This document shows, piece by piece, positions 41,462 through 53,693 of a stretch of DNA of 60,000 nt. The DNA comes from Polytrichum commune (Eukaryota; Streptophyta; Polytrichopsida; Polytrichales; Polytrichaceae). The stretch covers positions 66,938,033 to 66,998,032 of the forward strand of contig OX485804.1 of assembly GCA_950295325.1 (NCBI GenBank), written 5' to 3'. The number at the start of each line of letters is the position of its first letter. The stretch's first letter is position 1. The position numbers and the translations under genes were made by a program. The notes under the pieces were generated by a model. It did not search any database, was not told the DNA's origin, and saw only the letters and a list, made by a program, of their open reading frames with translations.

Positions 41462-41809
41462 ATGCAGGACCCTAACAAGAGGAGAAAGAAGAGGAGAAAG
41501 TTGTACTTCAGTAGCACTAAGGCATTGAAGACAAGTAGAATGGGGAGAAAGAAGATGGCCACCGAAAGGTTCGAGACAAGTGGAATTAACAAAGTGTTAG
41601 ACTTCGAAGACACAGGGGAGAACGCAATGTTGGCGACAGTAGATGAATCCGAAGGTCCGTCTACATTTCGGGGCCAAGGATCTCAGTCCCAGGGGGTTTC
41701 AAAAGATATCGGGATGCAGTCGAATCAAGCATCACAGGAGCAAAGTGCCGAGGAAGAGGTAGAGGAGACGAGCTTGATGGAGCCGGAAGGTGGGATTCTC
41801 TATCCCTAA
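41462..41809 (+). CDS. Accessory ORF of transposon copy C (115 aa)
   Basis: From ATG 41462 to TAA 41809, divergent from the transposase. Highly basic start (NKRRKKRRKLYFSSTKALK), likely a nuclear localisation signal, then acidic and Gln/Ser-rich (DFEDTGENAM, QEQSAEEEVEETS). It is homologous to the frameshifted ORF beside copy A (RRRRKALYFTSEKK) and similar in place and composition to the ORF at 58.2 kb beside copy D. No enzymatic motif. The conserved position suggests a second gene of the element, as mudrB accompanies mudrA in maize MuDR, though no sequence relation to mudrB is claimed. Confidence 0.6.
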   Translation: MQDPNKRRKKRRKLYFSSTKALKTSRMGRKKMATERFETSGINKVLDFEDTGENAMLATVDESEGPSTFRGQGSQSQGVSKDIGMQSNQASQEQSAEEEVEETSLMEPEGGILYP

Positions 41810-41889
41810 ACTTGAATGTTGTTGTTGCCTCATACTCGAATCTGGTGTGAATCTGCTGGTTGTCAAGCTGCTACCTGAGGGTGCCGACA

Positions 41890-42095
41890 GCGGCGCATTT
41901 GGCTGGAAGCACAGTAGGGTTTTGATTTTGGGTTCAGGTCGAACTCTTGCAGGCCGAATGATGGAAGGAATGCGGCACTCCATCTAGGGCAAAGGTTGTA
42001 ATTTTGAAATGGGCTTGTAGCGCAATAGGGTTTTGTTTCTGGGTTCAGGTCGAAATCTGGCAGGCTGAATGATGGAAGGTATTGCAATTTCTGTG
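41890..42095. repeat. ~110-bp tandem duplication
   Basis: The phrase 'ttctgggttcaggtcgaa..ctngcaggcngaatgatggaagg' occurs at about 41925-41970 and 42035-42080, at the edge of the palindrome minisatellite. Confidence 0.7.
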
Positions 42096-42189
42096 TTAGA
42101 GAATCCCAGAGCGTGCGGGCAGAGTTCTTACTTTGAAAGTCCTCAGGGTCAAAGTCTGAAATAGGGAGTGTATAGCAAATTCTGAGTTG

Positions 42190-42822
42190 GATATTGGTAT
42201 TTCATAGGCTGCTCCCAGAGTGTGCGGGCAGCGGTATTCCCTTTGGGGCATACTTTGATTCTAACTTTGAATTGGTAGCGCAGTATCATTCTGGTCTTGG
42301 GTCACAGTAGGATTTCGATTCTGACGATGAGTTTAGGCTCAAAGTCTGAAATGGGGAGTGTAAGGTTAAAGTAGGTTCTCGGGTTTTTGTTGAGGGTCAC
42401 AGTCTGTTAGTCTGAATTAGAGCATGTATGACAGATTCTGAGTTTGACTTAATTGCTTCATTGTTTGAGTCTGCTGGTTCATAGGGTCACAGTCTGAAAT
42501 GGGGAGTGTTAAAAGCAAAGTCTGAGTTTGATATTGGTACATACTAGGCTGCTTCGAGAGGGTGCGGGTGCCGGCACCCTCCCTGGGCCAATATTTCAAT
42601 TTTTTTCTAAGGTCATAATGACATTATCCAGTCTGAATTCGGGAGTGTAATACAGATTATAAGTTTGAGTATGCTAGTTCATAGGCTGCTCTCGGAGGGT
42701 GCCGGCACCCGCACCCCTCCTGGGCCAATATTTCAATTTGTTTTTTAAGGTCAGAATGACATTCTCAAGTCTGAATTCGGGAGTGTATTACAAATTATAA
42801 GTTTGAGTATGCTAGTTCATAG
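42190..42822. repeat. Minisatellite with GGGTGCCGGCACCC palindromes, left part
   Basis: Units of about 140 bp ('gctgctctcggagggtgccggcaccc...gggccaatatttca...tctgaattcgggagtgtattaca...gctagttcatag') mix with a longer variant unit. The array is interrupted at 42823 by element 2 and resumes at 49870. Confidence 0.9.
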
Positions 42823-43818
42823 TGTCGCAACCCTTGCTAGCCCTCCTTGACCATCTTGCCAATTTTCATTTCCTAGCAAAGGTTACGAGCGCTAACCATT
42901 CGCATACCGCCATGCTAATGGTTAGCTCCTCTCACCCCGGACCTTATAGTTCATAGGAGGGGAACCAACCCTCCTACTTTGCTTTCGGGACTCACCCCTT
43001 CAATCGCTAACCAACCCCTTTAATCGGTAACCAATCCTTAGATGTGGACTTCCATCCATGGAAGTCCAATCCTATGTTGATCATCGCGTTGCCGGAGCAA
43101 CACTACAACAACCCGAACCATACTAGGCAACTATGGCCTCACATTAGGCCAATGCCAATGGAGGCCGTGCCGTTCGGCCTCGGGTGGGTGAGGCCACACC
43201 ACCTCACCCATATAAGCCTCTAGGACTTCACGCGGGGCCCCTACCCCACCGTCAACCAACCTCTTGTCTCTCTACCAAGAGTTGGGGCCAAGTGGACATT
43301 TTCCTTTAGCTGCTGGGCCTAGAACCCCCCAGCAGCTTCAGACCATCATAACTTCCTTGTTTGATGTTGGATCATAACAACCAACCACTCCATCTTCATC
43401 TACATTTCACGTAGATGCCGATGAACGCCTCACTTGCCCCATTCGGGCAAGTTATGAGGACGTTATGCCTCTTTGAACCTTGGCAGTCCCGGGAGTCACT
43501 CCCAGGCACTGCTGCACCAGGGCGCTGTCCCGGGACAGCGCCCCACTCAAATGGCCATAACTCCTAGCTCACACCTCCGATTGAGGTGTTCTTGAGCATT
43601 CTAGAATCGCCACGCCATGAGCTACGCATAGCTCATGGCCTTGCCCTTGTGCCTCCTAGTCTTCGTGGGTGGGAGGCGTTCCCAACGCCCGGGGCCCTCA
43701 CCCACACTAGGATCACTTGGGCCCTCTCACCAACGGCGCCACAAGTCCCGGGTGTCACTCCGGGGTCCCCCTTGTGCCCATGGTGTTTCGGGCACTCCTC
43801 ATGGAGAGGTGCGCGACA
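42823..43818 (-). repeat. Element 2, 3' LTR (996 bp)
   Basis: TGTCGCAACCC...GCGCGACA. Differs from element 1's LTR by about 21 bp in length, mainly the doubled 'aatcgctaacc/aatcggtaacc' text near 43010-43035, so a second subfamily. Confidence 0.9.
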
Positions 43819-46300
43819 CTCACCCCCACCAAACGGAGTCGATGCCCTCATCGACTATACTCGTAGTCGGCACACCAATTCTCAAGTTGCCATCCTCTAT
43901 GGTGCGGCATTGTGTTTACCTTAGGGCGCGACCCCCACAATGCATCTTCAAATTTGGCATAGTCCCAAAGGTGTCGTTCCTAGGCGGTCCGTTAGCGACC
44001 TTGGAACTCCTCCAAGGACCTAACCTACAATAGACCCACCTACTTTGAGACTCACTTGGGTTGCCCCTCCTTTGGGGCCTCCCCCATTAGGCTCCACTAG
44101 CCTAACATGACACATCTAGGCGAGACCTCAACGCTTCCACTAAGTTGTCTCGGTTGCAACTCCGAGATGGCTTTCCATTGTTAAGCCACGCCTCGATCGC
44201 ACGGGGGTGATGCCAAGTCCCGCCCGACTCGGTTCCCACTTTGCTCTTTCGAGACATGGGTTCATGACTCCCATGCGCCAACTCTCGTTAGCTCGCGGGT
44301 AGCACTTTTATGAGCACGCGCCATCACCTTGTCCCCGCCCGGACAAGCCCACAACTAAGAAGTTTCTTGATTTTATCCAAGGCCCTTCCAAGCCATAGCC
44401 CCCAATTACTCGGCTTACCCAACCTAGTTTGGCATATCTATTCCCCCTCTTCCATTAACCAAGCACAAGTACAAGACTAGGACCTCATCTCATACTTTTC
44501 TCTTTGCACCACTAAAGTTTGGACTTTATTCCCTCAAGCCAAAGAACAAGTTCATGTTGTGGAGTAATTAGCCTCGAAGCTAAGTGTGCTACTAGGGTCT
44601 CTCCCCCACTAAAGGAGATTGATGTCCTCATCAATGCCTACGCTTCATTTTATTGGAATGTCTAGCCTTACTTTCTTCAAAGTGCTTCACCAATTCCTTG
44701 GCGTTCATCATGTCTCTTGCCGCTAGCCAAACGGCTTCATTCTATCCTCACCATTTCACCAAGTAGTCCTTTGTACATTTTCTTTCATTTTTACTTGGGC
44801 TTCCTACACTTGAGGATGCCCTCCTACCTCATGTTCCAAATGACGTCCACAAGGTGGGGAGGTGGCCTACTCACTTGTTTGTGATCGGGCCACAAGGTGT
44901 CGTCCTTAAATGGTTTTAGGAATGAGACATGAAATGTCGGATGCACTTTGATCTTGGGCGGTAATTCCAACTTATATATGTCGTTGAACACTTGTTCCAC
45001 AATGGAAAACGGAGCTCCAATTTTGGACATGAACTTTGGAGTGAGGCCTTCCGGCTAGGTGAAGTTGTTCACATTCAACAACACCTTTTGGCCCACCTCA
45101 TTCTCCACTTCGCGTCTTCCAGCATTGACTTGCACTCTGTAGCACCTTCGGGCTTTCTCCACCAACAACTTGGTCATCTCCAAGACTTGTTTACGATCCT
45201 TGGCCAAGTCCTCACCATCTTGGTTAAACTCTAGTGTTCAATGTGCCCCCTCGAGAGCTAGGTTAATAGGTTGGAGCGCATCCACTCCATAAGCCACCAC
45301 GAAAGACCACCCCTTGGTAGCCAAGTGTGTGGCTACCTTGCAATTACACTCCGCTCGACCCACATAGTCCGCCCAATCTCCTTGGTCCGCCCCCACCAAG
45401 TTCCTCAAGTATTGCTTCAAGACTCCATTCACACGCTCCGTTTTCCATCCATTTGGGAATGCAAGGCCGTGCTAAACCTTAGTTTCATTCTGACCTCCTT
45501 AGAGAAATGCATTGAAAATGCACTTGTGAACTTTGGATCTTGATCCCACAATCACTCTTGGCAACCCGTGGTGCCTCAACCATCCTTTGAGAAAAGGCTA
45601 TGCGGTCTCCAACGCGGCGGCGGTTCCCACAATCGGCACCATGTGTGCCAACTTGGCAAACCGCTCTACCATCAACAAGATGGTATCATACCCATGTGAC
45701 TCCGGCAAACTTGTGATCAAATCCATGCAGATAGTATGCCATGGTGCCGACGGGATAGGCAACGGTTGCAAGAAACCGCCTTGCTTTTGGTAAGAGGCTC
45801 GGTTCACTTGGCACTTTGTTCACGCCTTCACAAAGTGGGTTATATTCTCTTTTATGCACCGCCAATGGTACCTCTTTGACACCATTCTATGGCGGCTTTT
45901 TCTTTCTCCTCTATGGCCGGCAATAAGACTATCATATTCCTCCTTCAAAACCGATAGCCTCAACTTGCCTTGTGTCACATACACCCAACTTTGCTTGCAC
46001 TTGAACAATCCGTCCACCAACTTAACCTCTTTGAGCACCTTGCTCTTGCGAAGCTCACCTAAAAGTTTTTGTGCTTTGGGGTAGTTAATTTACCCCTCCC
46101 GTATCTTGCATCACAAGTTTCCTTTGCCGGCACACATTAGCCACAAGGTTTGGATGGTTCTCATTGCTTGGAACTCTTCCGGTCTACTTCGCGCATCCGG
46201 CACCACATTTCCGCGGTCTGGTTTGTGGATCAAATCCACCTTTATAAGCGCCAAACTATCATGTCACCACAATGACTTGGCGCTCACTTGCACTTGTATG

Positions 46301-47075
46301 TCAAAATACTTTTAGGACACATTGTCCATGTAGACCTTTGCTTTGTGTGATCCCAAATAGCGTCCCCACCTCTTCAAGCAATGCACTATGGCAAAGAAAT
46401 TCTTTATCATGAGTTGGTTGTCTTCTTTGACAACCATCGAGCTTCATGCTCCCATATGCAATGGCCATCCATCTTACACATAATCCACCATTGGCAAAGG
46501 CACTCACCCCCATATGCACCTCAAGACGTTTGTCAAGCTCCGCGAACTTGAGCACGGGCGGCGAAGAGAACTTGGTCTTAAGCTCCCCAAAGACTTGGTG
46601 AAAAGGCTCATGCCACTATTGGGATAGCCATTTCTTTCACAAGTTTCACAAGGTCGGACAACCATCGAGCTTCATGCTCCCATACGCAATGGCCACCCAT
46701 CTTGCATCATCAACATCCGCCAATAGTAAAATCACTCGCCCCCATATGTACCTCAAAAGGTTTGTCAAGCTCCGGGAACTTGACCACGGGCGGCGAAGAG
46801 AACGTCGTCATAAGCTCCTTCAAAGACTTGGTGAAAAGGCTCATCCCACTCTTGGGTTAGCCATTTCTTTCACAAGTCGCGCAAGGTTCGACAACCATTA
46901 AGCTTAATACTCCCATATGCAATGGGCATCCATCTTGGATCAACATCCACCAATGGTAAAATCACTCGCCCCGTATGCACCTCAAAAGATTTGTCAAGCT
47001 CCGCAAACTTGATCACGGGCGGCGAAGAGAACTTCGTCTTAAGCTCCCCAAAAGAGTTGGTGAAAAGGCTCATCC
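46301..47075 (-). pseudogene. Element 2 RNase H-like region, tandem copies
   Basis: Repeat starts at 46429, 46657 and 46890 (228 and 233 bp apart), each containing the FAELDK(S/P)FEVH and PIAYGSIKL text. Same expansion as in element 1. Confidence 0.75.
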
Positions 47076-48859
47076 CACTCTTGGGATAGCCATTTTTTTT
47101 TTCAACAAATTGACTAAGGTCCTAGCAACCTTAGAAAAACCTTGAATGAAATGGTGGTAGCAGTTGGCTAGGCTAACAAATGACCTAACTTAGCCGTTTT
47201 TTTGAGTCAAAGACCAATTCTCCTCTTGGATTGCCTTGACATTTTTCATGTTCTTCCACCAACTTCCTTTGTCACCACATACCTCAAAAACTCAATATCT
47301 TGTTGAGCAAAGTTATTTTTCACTCCTTGGCGGTAACTTTTTGGACAACACATTGGTGAATACATCCTTGTATCTCACCAACATCCCACCAAACGGTTTA
47401 GGGGAGGCCCATCTTTCCTAGCCTCCCCATAAGTTCTTTGGAGTTGCTCCAATTGAACTCCAACCATTATGTTTTCCATTTTGCATTTGGTCCATTAAGA
47501 CCAAATTCAACTTGGATCCTCCTACCATAGGACTCCTTGTCAATTTGAACTTCACCTCCTTGTCATTATGACACATCATAATGCACCGCAAGCACACCGG
47601 CTTCGGCCTCACATCTATCATGTGAGTTTCAAAGAAGGTGACCTTTACAATGACATGCACCTTATTAATTTCACATGGTGTGAAATTTTGACAAAATTCA
47701 ATGTCCCACATTGAAAGGTTACATGCATCGCGGCTTCCTTTGCTTCATGCGGTTCGCCCTTTGCAAACCGCACCTTGGTGGGCTTGCCCGCTCTATGCGT
47801 CGACAAGCCCCAACCCCCTTATGAGCTTTGGGCTCATGAAAGAGTCCATTGCCTCTTTGTCAACTCATGAGACATATCTCCGATTACTTGAGCCTCAAGG
47901 TATAAAAGACTTGGCCTTGGCTTAAGGCTATTAGCCTTGGCCACAAAGCCATAGTCTAACATTCGGTCCACGGCAACAATATGTTTTGGCTTGGTCCGCA
48001 AAGCCAACTTTTAACATCCCGTCCACGGCACAAATATGTTCTAGCTTGGTACCACCAATTCACATTGTAACATTCCGTCCGCGGCCCAAACATTATATGG
48101 ATTAGTAGCATAAAACCAACTTCTAACATTCCGCATACGGCACAAATATGATTTGGCTTGGTACCACAAAGCCACCTTCCCACATTGCGTCCGCGGAACG
48201 AGCATGATTTGCCTTGGTATAACGGCCACACTACTTACGCCCATTCCCTTGAGACCTTTTTCGGCTAAATCCACTTCATGGTGGTACGCCGTCGAACTTC
48301 TTTTTAGGACCATCGACTTCAATGTTCTTCAAATCTTAAAGATTCCCGATACGTCCTCAAGAAGCTTTGGGGACTCGGACATGGAATTCACCACCCGCTT
48401 TTGAATTCCCACCTAAAACGATGCATGTCTCACAAGGTCGTCCATTTTAGGTGTATCCTTCACTTGTGCGTTTGAATAGCGCACATAGGCCTTAAGAGGG
48501 CCCGGGTGCCTCATTTGCACCAATTCCAACATCACCACCTTTTAAGCATTTCAAATTGGAATTTCAATCCAAAATTAATACCCTCCAAGGTTTTAGGTGC
48601 ATTCGGTATTCTAGGCCCCAAATACTTTTGGAGGTTTGTGGAAGCCCTTTTCAAAGCACTCCTTCATTTTCCTTACCGAATCCACCTTAGTGCCCACCAT
48701 TGTCATTAGAACCAATGGTATGGTCAAACTCCACTTGCACATGATCCTTGTCCCAATTTAAGCCTCACAACCTTTTGGAAACCACGGGCTCACCATCACA
48801 ACCCGCATTTTTTGATAGCCATGTTTCCCTCAAAGTGCGAGCTCAAAATTTGGAACCCT

Positions 48860-48871
48860 GCTCTGATACCA
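48860..48871 (-). other. Primer binding site, element 2 (initiator tRNA-Met)
   Basis: TGGTATCAGAGC on the - strand, two bases inside the 5' LTR. Confidence 0.9.
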
Positions 48872-48873
48872 CG

Positions 48874-49869
48874 TGTCGCAACCCTTGCTAGCCCTCCTTG
48901 ACCATCTTGCCAATTTTCATTTCCTAGCAAAGGTTACGAGCGCTAACCATTCGCATACCGCCATGCTAATGGTTAGCTCCTCTCACCCCGGACCTTATAG
49001 TTCATAGGAGGGGAACCAACCCTCCTACTTTGCTTTCGGGACTCACCCCTTCAATCGCTAACCAACCCCTTTAATCGGTAACCAATCCTTAGATGTGGAC
49101 TTCCATCCATGGAAGTCCAATCCTATGTTGATCATCGCGTTGCCGGAGCAACACTACAACAACCCGAACCATACTAGGCAACTATGGCCTCACATTAGGC
49201 CAATGCCAATGGAGGCCGTGCCGTTCGGCCTCGGGTGGGTGAGGCCACACCACCTCACCCATATAAGCCTCTAGGACTTCACGCGGGGCCCCTACCCCAC
49301 CGTCAACCAACCTCTTGTCTCTCTACCAAGAGTTGGGGCCAAGTGGACATTTTCCTTTAGCTGCTGGGCCTAGAACCCCCCAGCAGCTTCAGACCATCAT
49401 AACTTCCTTGTTTGATGTTGGATCATAACAACCAACCACTCCATCTTCATCTACATTTCACGTAGATGCCGATGAACGCCTCACTTGCCCCATTCGGGCA
49501 AGTTATGAGGACGTTATGCCTCTTTGAACCTTGGCAGTCCCGGGAGTCACTCCCAGGCACTGCTGCACCAGGGCGCTGTCCCGGGACAGCGCCCCACTCA
49601 AATGGCCATAACTCCTAGCTCACACCTCCGATTGAGGTGTTCTTGAGCATTCTAGAATCGCCACGCCATGAGCTACGCATAGCTCATGGCCTTGCCCTTG
49701 TGCCTCCTAGTCTTCGTGGGTGGGAGGCGTTCCCAACGCCCGGGGCCCTCACCCACACTAGGATCACTTGGGCCCTCTCACCAACGGCGCCACAAGTCCC
49801 GGGTGTCACTCCGGGGTCCCCCTTGTGCCCATGGTGTTTCGGGCACTCCTCATGGAGAGGTGCGCGACA
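48874..49869 (-). repeat. Element 2, 5' LTR (996 bp)
   Basis: Same length and sequence as 42823-43818 where compared. Confidence 0.9.
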
Positions 49870-51260
49870 ATAGGCTGCTCTCGGAGGGTGCCGGCACCCG
49901 CACCCCCCCTGGCCAAGGTTTTTGATTTTCTTCTGAGTTCAAAGTTAGAGTAGTTTCTCGTTTTTGTGTTGAGGGTCACAGTCTGTTAGTTTGAATTAGA
50001 GTATGTATGACAGATTCTAAGTTTGACTTAATTGCTTCATTGTTTGAGTCTGCTGGTTCATAGGGTCAAAGTCTGAAATGGGGAGTGTTAAAAGCAAAGT
50101 CTGAGTTTGATATTGGTACATCCTAGGCTGCTTCCAAAGGGTGCGGGTACCGGCACCCCCCTGGGCCAATAGTTTAAATTTTTTTGAGAGTTCAGAAAGA
50201 CATTATGCAGTCTGAATTCGGGAGTGTATTACAGAATGTAAGTTTGAGTATGCTGGTTCATAGGCTGCTCTCGGAGGGTGCCGGCACCCGCACCTCCCCT
50301 GGGCCAATATTTCAGTTTTTTTTCTAAGGTCAGAAAGACATTATGCAGTCTGAATTCGGGAGTGTATTACAGAATGTAAGTCTGAGTATGCTAGTTCATA
50401 GGCTGCTCTCGGAGGGTGCGAGCACCGGCACCCCCCCTGGGCCATTATTTCAATTTTGTTTCTAAGGTCAGAAAGACATTATGCAGTGTGAATTCGGGAG
50501 TGCATTACAGATTATAAGTTTGAGTATGCTAGTTCATAGGCTGCTCTCGGAGGGTGCGGGCACCGGCAACCCCCCTGGCCAAGGTTTTTGATTTTCTTCT
50601 GAGTTCAAAGTTAGAGTAGTTTCTCGTTTTTGTGTTGAGGGTCACAGTCTGTTAGTTTGAATTAGAGTATGTATGACAGATTCTGAGTTTGACTTAATTG
50701 CTTCATTGTTTGAGTCTGCTGGTTCATAGGGTCAAAGTCTGAAATGGGGAGTGTTAAAAGCAAAGTCTAAGTTTGATATTGGTACATCCTAGGCTGCTTC
50801 CAGAGGGTGCGGGTGCCGGCACCCTCCCTGGGCCAATATTTCATTTTTTTTCTAAGGTCAGAAAGACATTATCCAGTCTGAATTCGGGAGTGTAATACAG
50901 ATTATAAGTTTGAGTATGCTAGTTCATAGGCTGCTCTCGGAGGGTGCGGGCACCGGCACCCCCCCTGGCCAAGGTTTTTGATTTTCTTCTGAGTTCAAAG
51001 TTAGAGTAGTTTCTCGTTTTTGTGTTGATTGTCACAGTCTGTTAGTTTGAATTAGAGTATGTATGACAGATTCTGAGTTTGACTTAATTGCTTCATTGTT
51101 TGAGTCTGCTGGTTCATAGGGTCAAAGTCTGAAATGGGGAGTGTTAAAAGCAAAGTCTGAGTTTGATATTGGTACATCCTAGGCTGCTTCCAGAGGGTGC
51201 GGGTGCCGGCACCCCCCCTGGGCCAATAGTTTAAATTTTTTCAGAGTTCAGAATGACATT
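49870..51260. repeat. Minisatellite with GGGTGCCGGCACCC palindromes, right part
   Basis: Resumes the array broken by element 2. Two unit types alternate: ~139 bp ('ctaaggtcagaaagacattatgcag...') and a longer ~390-bp unit starting 'ccaaggtttttgattttc' (49911, 50577, 50966). The higher-order period of 389 bp is clear between the last two. The GGGTGCCGGCACCC palindrome varies between GGTGCCGGCACC and GGGCACCGGCACC. Confidence 0.9.
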
Positions 51261-51270
51261 CTCCAACGAC

Positions 51271-51415
51271 GCTACCGTGTGAGCGGTGAGCGGTGAGCAG
51301 AAAAAAGTCAACGCTTTCCAATTATAGTAATAAACTTTCTAAATTTAGAATAGAAAATAGAAAAAATCGTGGGACCTCTTTTTTTAGTAAAAATGATGGA
51401 CCTATTTCCGTGGGA
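51271..51415 (-). repeat. Transposon 3'-end motif, copy D
   Basis: gctaccgtGTGAGCGGTGAGCGGTGAGC (51271-51298, counted in units) then about 98 bp to GGACCTATTTCCGTGGGA (51398-51415). Read on the strand of transposase copy D it matches copies A and C in order and spacing. It abuts the end of copy C's minisatellite. Confidence 0.7.
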
Positions 51416-51489
51416 ATTGGTATCGCCTCAACGGAAAACCACTACATCTACACTGTATTGAAGTAGTCTACATTAGCCTAGCCAGCCTT

Positions 51490-51990
51490 ACAAGAAATAC
51501 ATTAGTCCACATCTAGTCCACATAAGCCTAACCAGATAGTCACTTAATCTAAAACATACAAGCCTAACCAGCCTAACTAGCCTAACCATATTATTCACTA
51601 TATCTTAAACCTACCAGCCGAACCAGCCTAACCAGAAATTCACTTACTCAAAATACCTAACCAGCCTGACTCTAAGGCTATCCGAATGCAACCTAATCTA
51701 GACTGGAAGTAACTAGTTTTGGGACCGAAACAAGTACACATTAGCCTAACCAGAAATTCACTTACTCTAATCACAATACCACCCTACCCTCCCTAACCAG
51801 CCTAACTAGTTTCGGGACCGAAACAAGTCCACATGAACCCAAACCAGAAATTCACTTAATCAAACTACATAACCAACCTACCCAGCAAAACCAGCCTAAC
51901 CAGAAATTCACTTAATCAAACTACCTAACCAACCTACCCAGCAGAACCAGCCTAACCAGAAATTCACTTAATCAAAAATCCTATAAACCT
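51490..51990. repeat. Degenerate tandem repeats with GTTTCGGGACCGAAAC sites
   Basis: Repeated phrase 'accagaaattcacttaatcaaactacctaaccaacctacccag' with variants, period about 60 bp. Two near-palindromes lie within it: 51714-51735 (one arm base changed) and 51809-51824 (GTTTCGG/CCGAAAC arms). The arms equal those of the palindromes at 59.67 and 59.93 kb, on the other side of transposase copy D. Confidence 0.75.
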
Positions 51991-52283
51991 GACTCTAAGG
52001 CTATCTGAATGTAATCACATGTAGAGTGTATTCAACTATTCTACATTAGCCTAGCCAACCAGAAACCTAAAACTACTGTTGGAAGGAGAGACCCATAAAT
52101 ATTTAGAAACCTTTATAGATATATAGAAACGAGTACAATACACATCATGTAGATAATGATAGGTTTGATATATCAGCGATATTTTCGGAAAACGTGCACT
52201 CATACTATAGTATACTCAACGCAATAATACTTAGCGACAACTTATAAATAAGGGGGGCAGCCTAGCTCCTATAGGTATCTACG
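51991..52283. other. 3' flank of transposase copy D
   Basis: AT-rich text immediately downstream of the transposase stop on the - strand; no gene. Confidence 0.45.
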
Positions 52284-53693
52284 CTAAGGTCCCACATGCT
52301 TCATGATGCCACTTTCTAGGATGTGCTTCACTTCATTGAAACTAAGGCTAGGAGCATGGATGAAAGTATCTTGGTATTGATCCAAGTTGCAGGTCACACG
52401 GAAGATGAAGTACAAGTGCTTGCAGTTCACCCAACTGCGCCGCTTCCCAAGTGCTCGACCTGACATCTCCACAAAATCCGGGCATGTGCAGGAAGGGAAG
52501 GTGCTGATAGTGATACGGTAGTCTTCCACCTTAGCCTTCTTTCGGGACTGGAAGAGAATGATGCAGCCGATCCCTGGGTGAGGTATCATTGTAACGGAGG
52601 TGATTTGTCTGTCCACGTTGAGAGCTGACTCCCACTTGTTGCGTTGTTGCACGCATGGTCCGTTGTTACTGCGTCGGATCTTCTTTCCAAACCTGAGCGT
52701 AGGGTATTGATCAGCTTGGGCCGGGGTAGGGAGTTCAGCCATGGATGAGGCAACATTGGAGGAGTCGCCGAAGAGTCTTCTGGGTGACACATCTTGACGT
52801 TGTTGAAGTTGGAATCCCCCTTCTTCAAGGGCCAGAACCTCCTGCAGAGTGAGGTTTGTCCCAGTGAGGACAGGCCAGACGTCCGGGACATCCGGACGGT
52901 GCTGCACCCACTTCCTCCTGGTGCCTTTGACACATCTCTCGATGTCGTTGTTGTAGAAGAAGAACTGTGTCAAGAATTCCTTGTTCTTCTTGTAGTCGCG
53001 CATGTAGCCAGTGTATGTAGGAGCTGGAGTGCTTTTACCGTGCCGAACAATCTTCTGTGTGCACTTGGTCTTTGTGCGAGCTTGCATGGCGAAGCAGGCC
53101 TTGGCAGAAGTCTTGGGCAGTCTAGAAATGTGCCACTTGGAGACATCGCAGTGGTTCTCCTGAATGTTATTGACGTGGGTGACCTGTTGTGGAATCGATT
53201 TCTCGGGGGATTGTGTTACGGGCAGGTCTGATGGTGTGGAGGAATCAGTACGTGCCTTGGTAGACCTAGTGCTCACTCGTGGATGAGAGAAGCTGACCTT
53301 GTCGGGTCTATGTGAATCCTGCTCAGAACCAGGGGGCATATCAAGTTTGCGCTTGGTGGTGCCAAAGACCTCCTCTCCTTCGAGTTGGGGTTTGCGGGTG
53401 CACCAATGCTCTGCTCCAGGCATGTGCTCCAGTGCTGCAACAATTCTCTTGGCGTCACCGGATCGTTGTGCAGCACGAAGGCGGAGTTCTTCTTTTCCTG
53501 GGTCAGTACCAGAGCGTTCACCCTTCAAGTAGGCGTAGTAGTTCGTACATTGCATGAACGCCCTCACGAAATCATCCACGGTCGCAACATATAGATCAAA
53601 GCCACGGTTTCCAGACTGCTGAAGCCATTTGTTATGGACTGTCTCGGAGAGGTTGCACGATGGCATCTCTGCCAACTCAGAATCTGTGAAATT
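52284..53693 (-). CDS. Transposase copy D, exon 2 (NLSE, Cys module, SWIM)
   Basis: 470 codons from a CTCTCAG acceptor at 53694, phase 0, homologous to exon 2 of copy C throughout: AEMPSCNLSETVHNKWLQ (catalytic-Glu segment), CFAMQARTKTKC and YNNDIERCVKG (Cys module), and a complete SWIM motif CTC...NCKH. No stop codons. The intron (53694-53849, 156 bp, donor GTGAGT) is at the same position as in copy C. The gene as a whole is broken upstream. Confidence 0.75.
   Translation of the reverse strand, partial: NFTDSELAEMPSCNLSETVHNKWLQQSGNRGFDLYVATVDDFVRAFMQCTNYYAYLKGERSGTDPGKEELRLRAAQRSGDAKRIVAALEHMPGAEHWCTRKPQLEGEEVFGTTKRKLDMPPGSEQDSHRPDKVSFSHPRVSTRSTKARTDSSTPSDLPVTQSPEKSIPQQVTHVNNIQENHCDVSKWHISRLPKTSAKACFAMQARTKTKCTQKIVRHGKSTPAPTYTGYMRDYKKNKEFLTQFFFYNNDIERCVKGTRRKWVQHRPDVPDVWPVLTGTNLTLQEVLALEEGGFQLQQRQDVSPRRLFGDSSNVASSMAELPTPAQADQYPTLRFGKKIRRSNNGPCVQQRNKWESALNVDRQITSVTMIPHPGIGCIILFQSRKKAKVEDYRITISTFPSCTCPDFVEMSGRALGKRRSWVNCKHLYFIFRVTCNLDQYQDTFIHAPSLSFNEVKHILESGIMKHVGP

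Larger units (their letters stand above)
42823..49869 (-). mobile_element. Ty3/gypsy chromovirus-type LTR retrotransposon, element 2
   Basis: A 7047-bp relative of element 1 in - orientation, with two 996-bp LTRs that look identical, flanked by ATAG (42819-42822 and 49870-49873; a fifth base may have changed). Same internal order: protease-like (47711-47418), RNase H-like tandem copies (about 46300-47075), integrase zinc finger (46038-45820), core (45807-45238), GPY/F tail (45030-44824) and a chromodomain relic (about 44830-44640, YLVKW then EAVWLAARDMMNAKELV). Stops interrupt all parts and a reverse transcriptase palm is absent. It sits in the minisatellite of transposon copy C. Confidence 0.9.
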
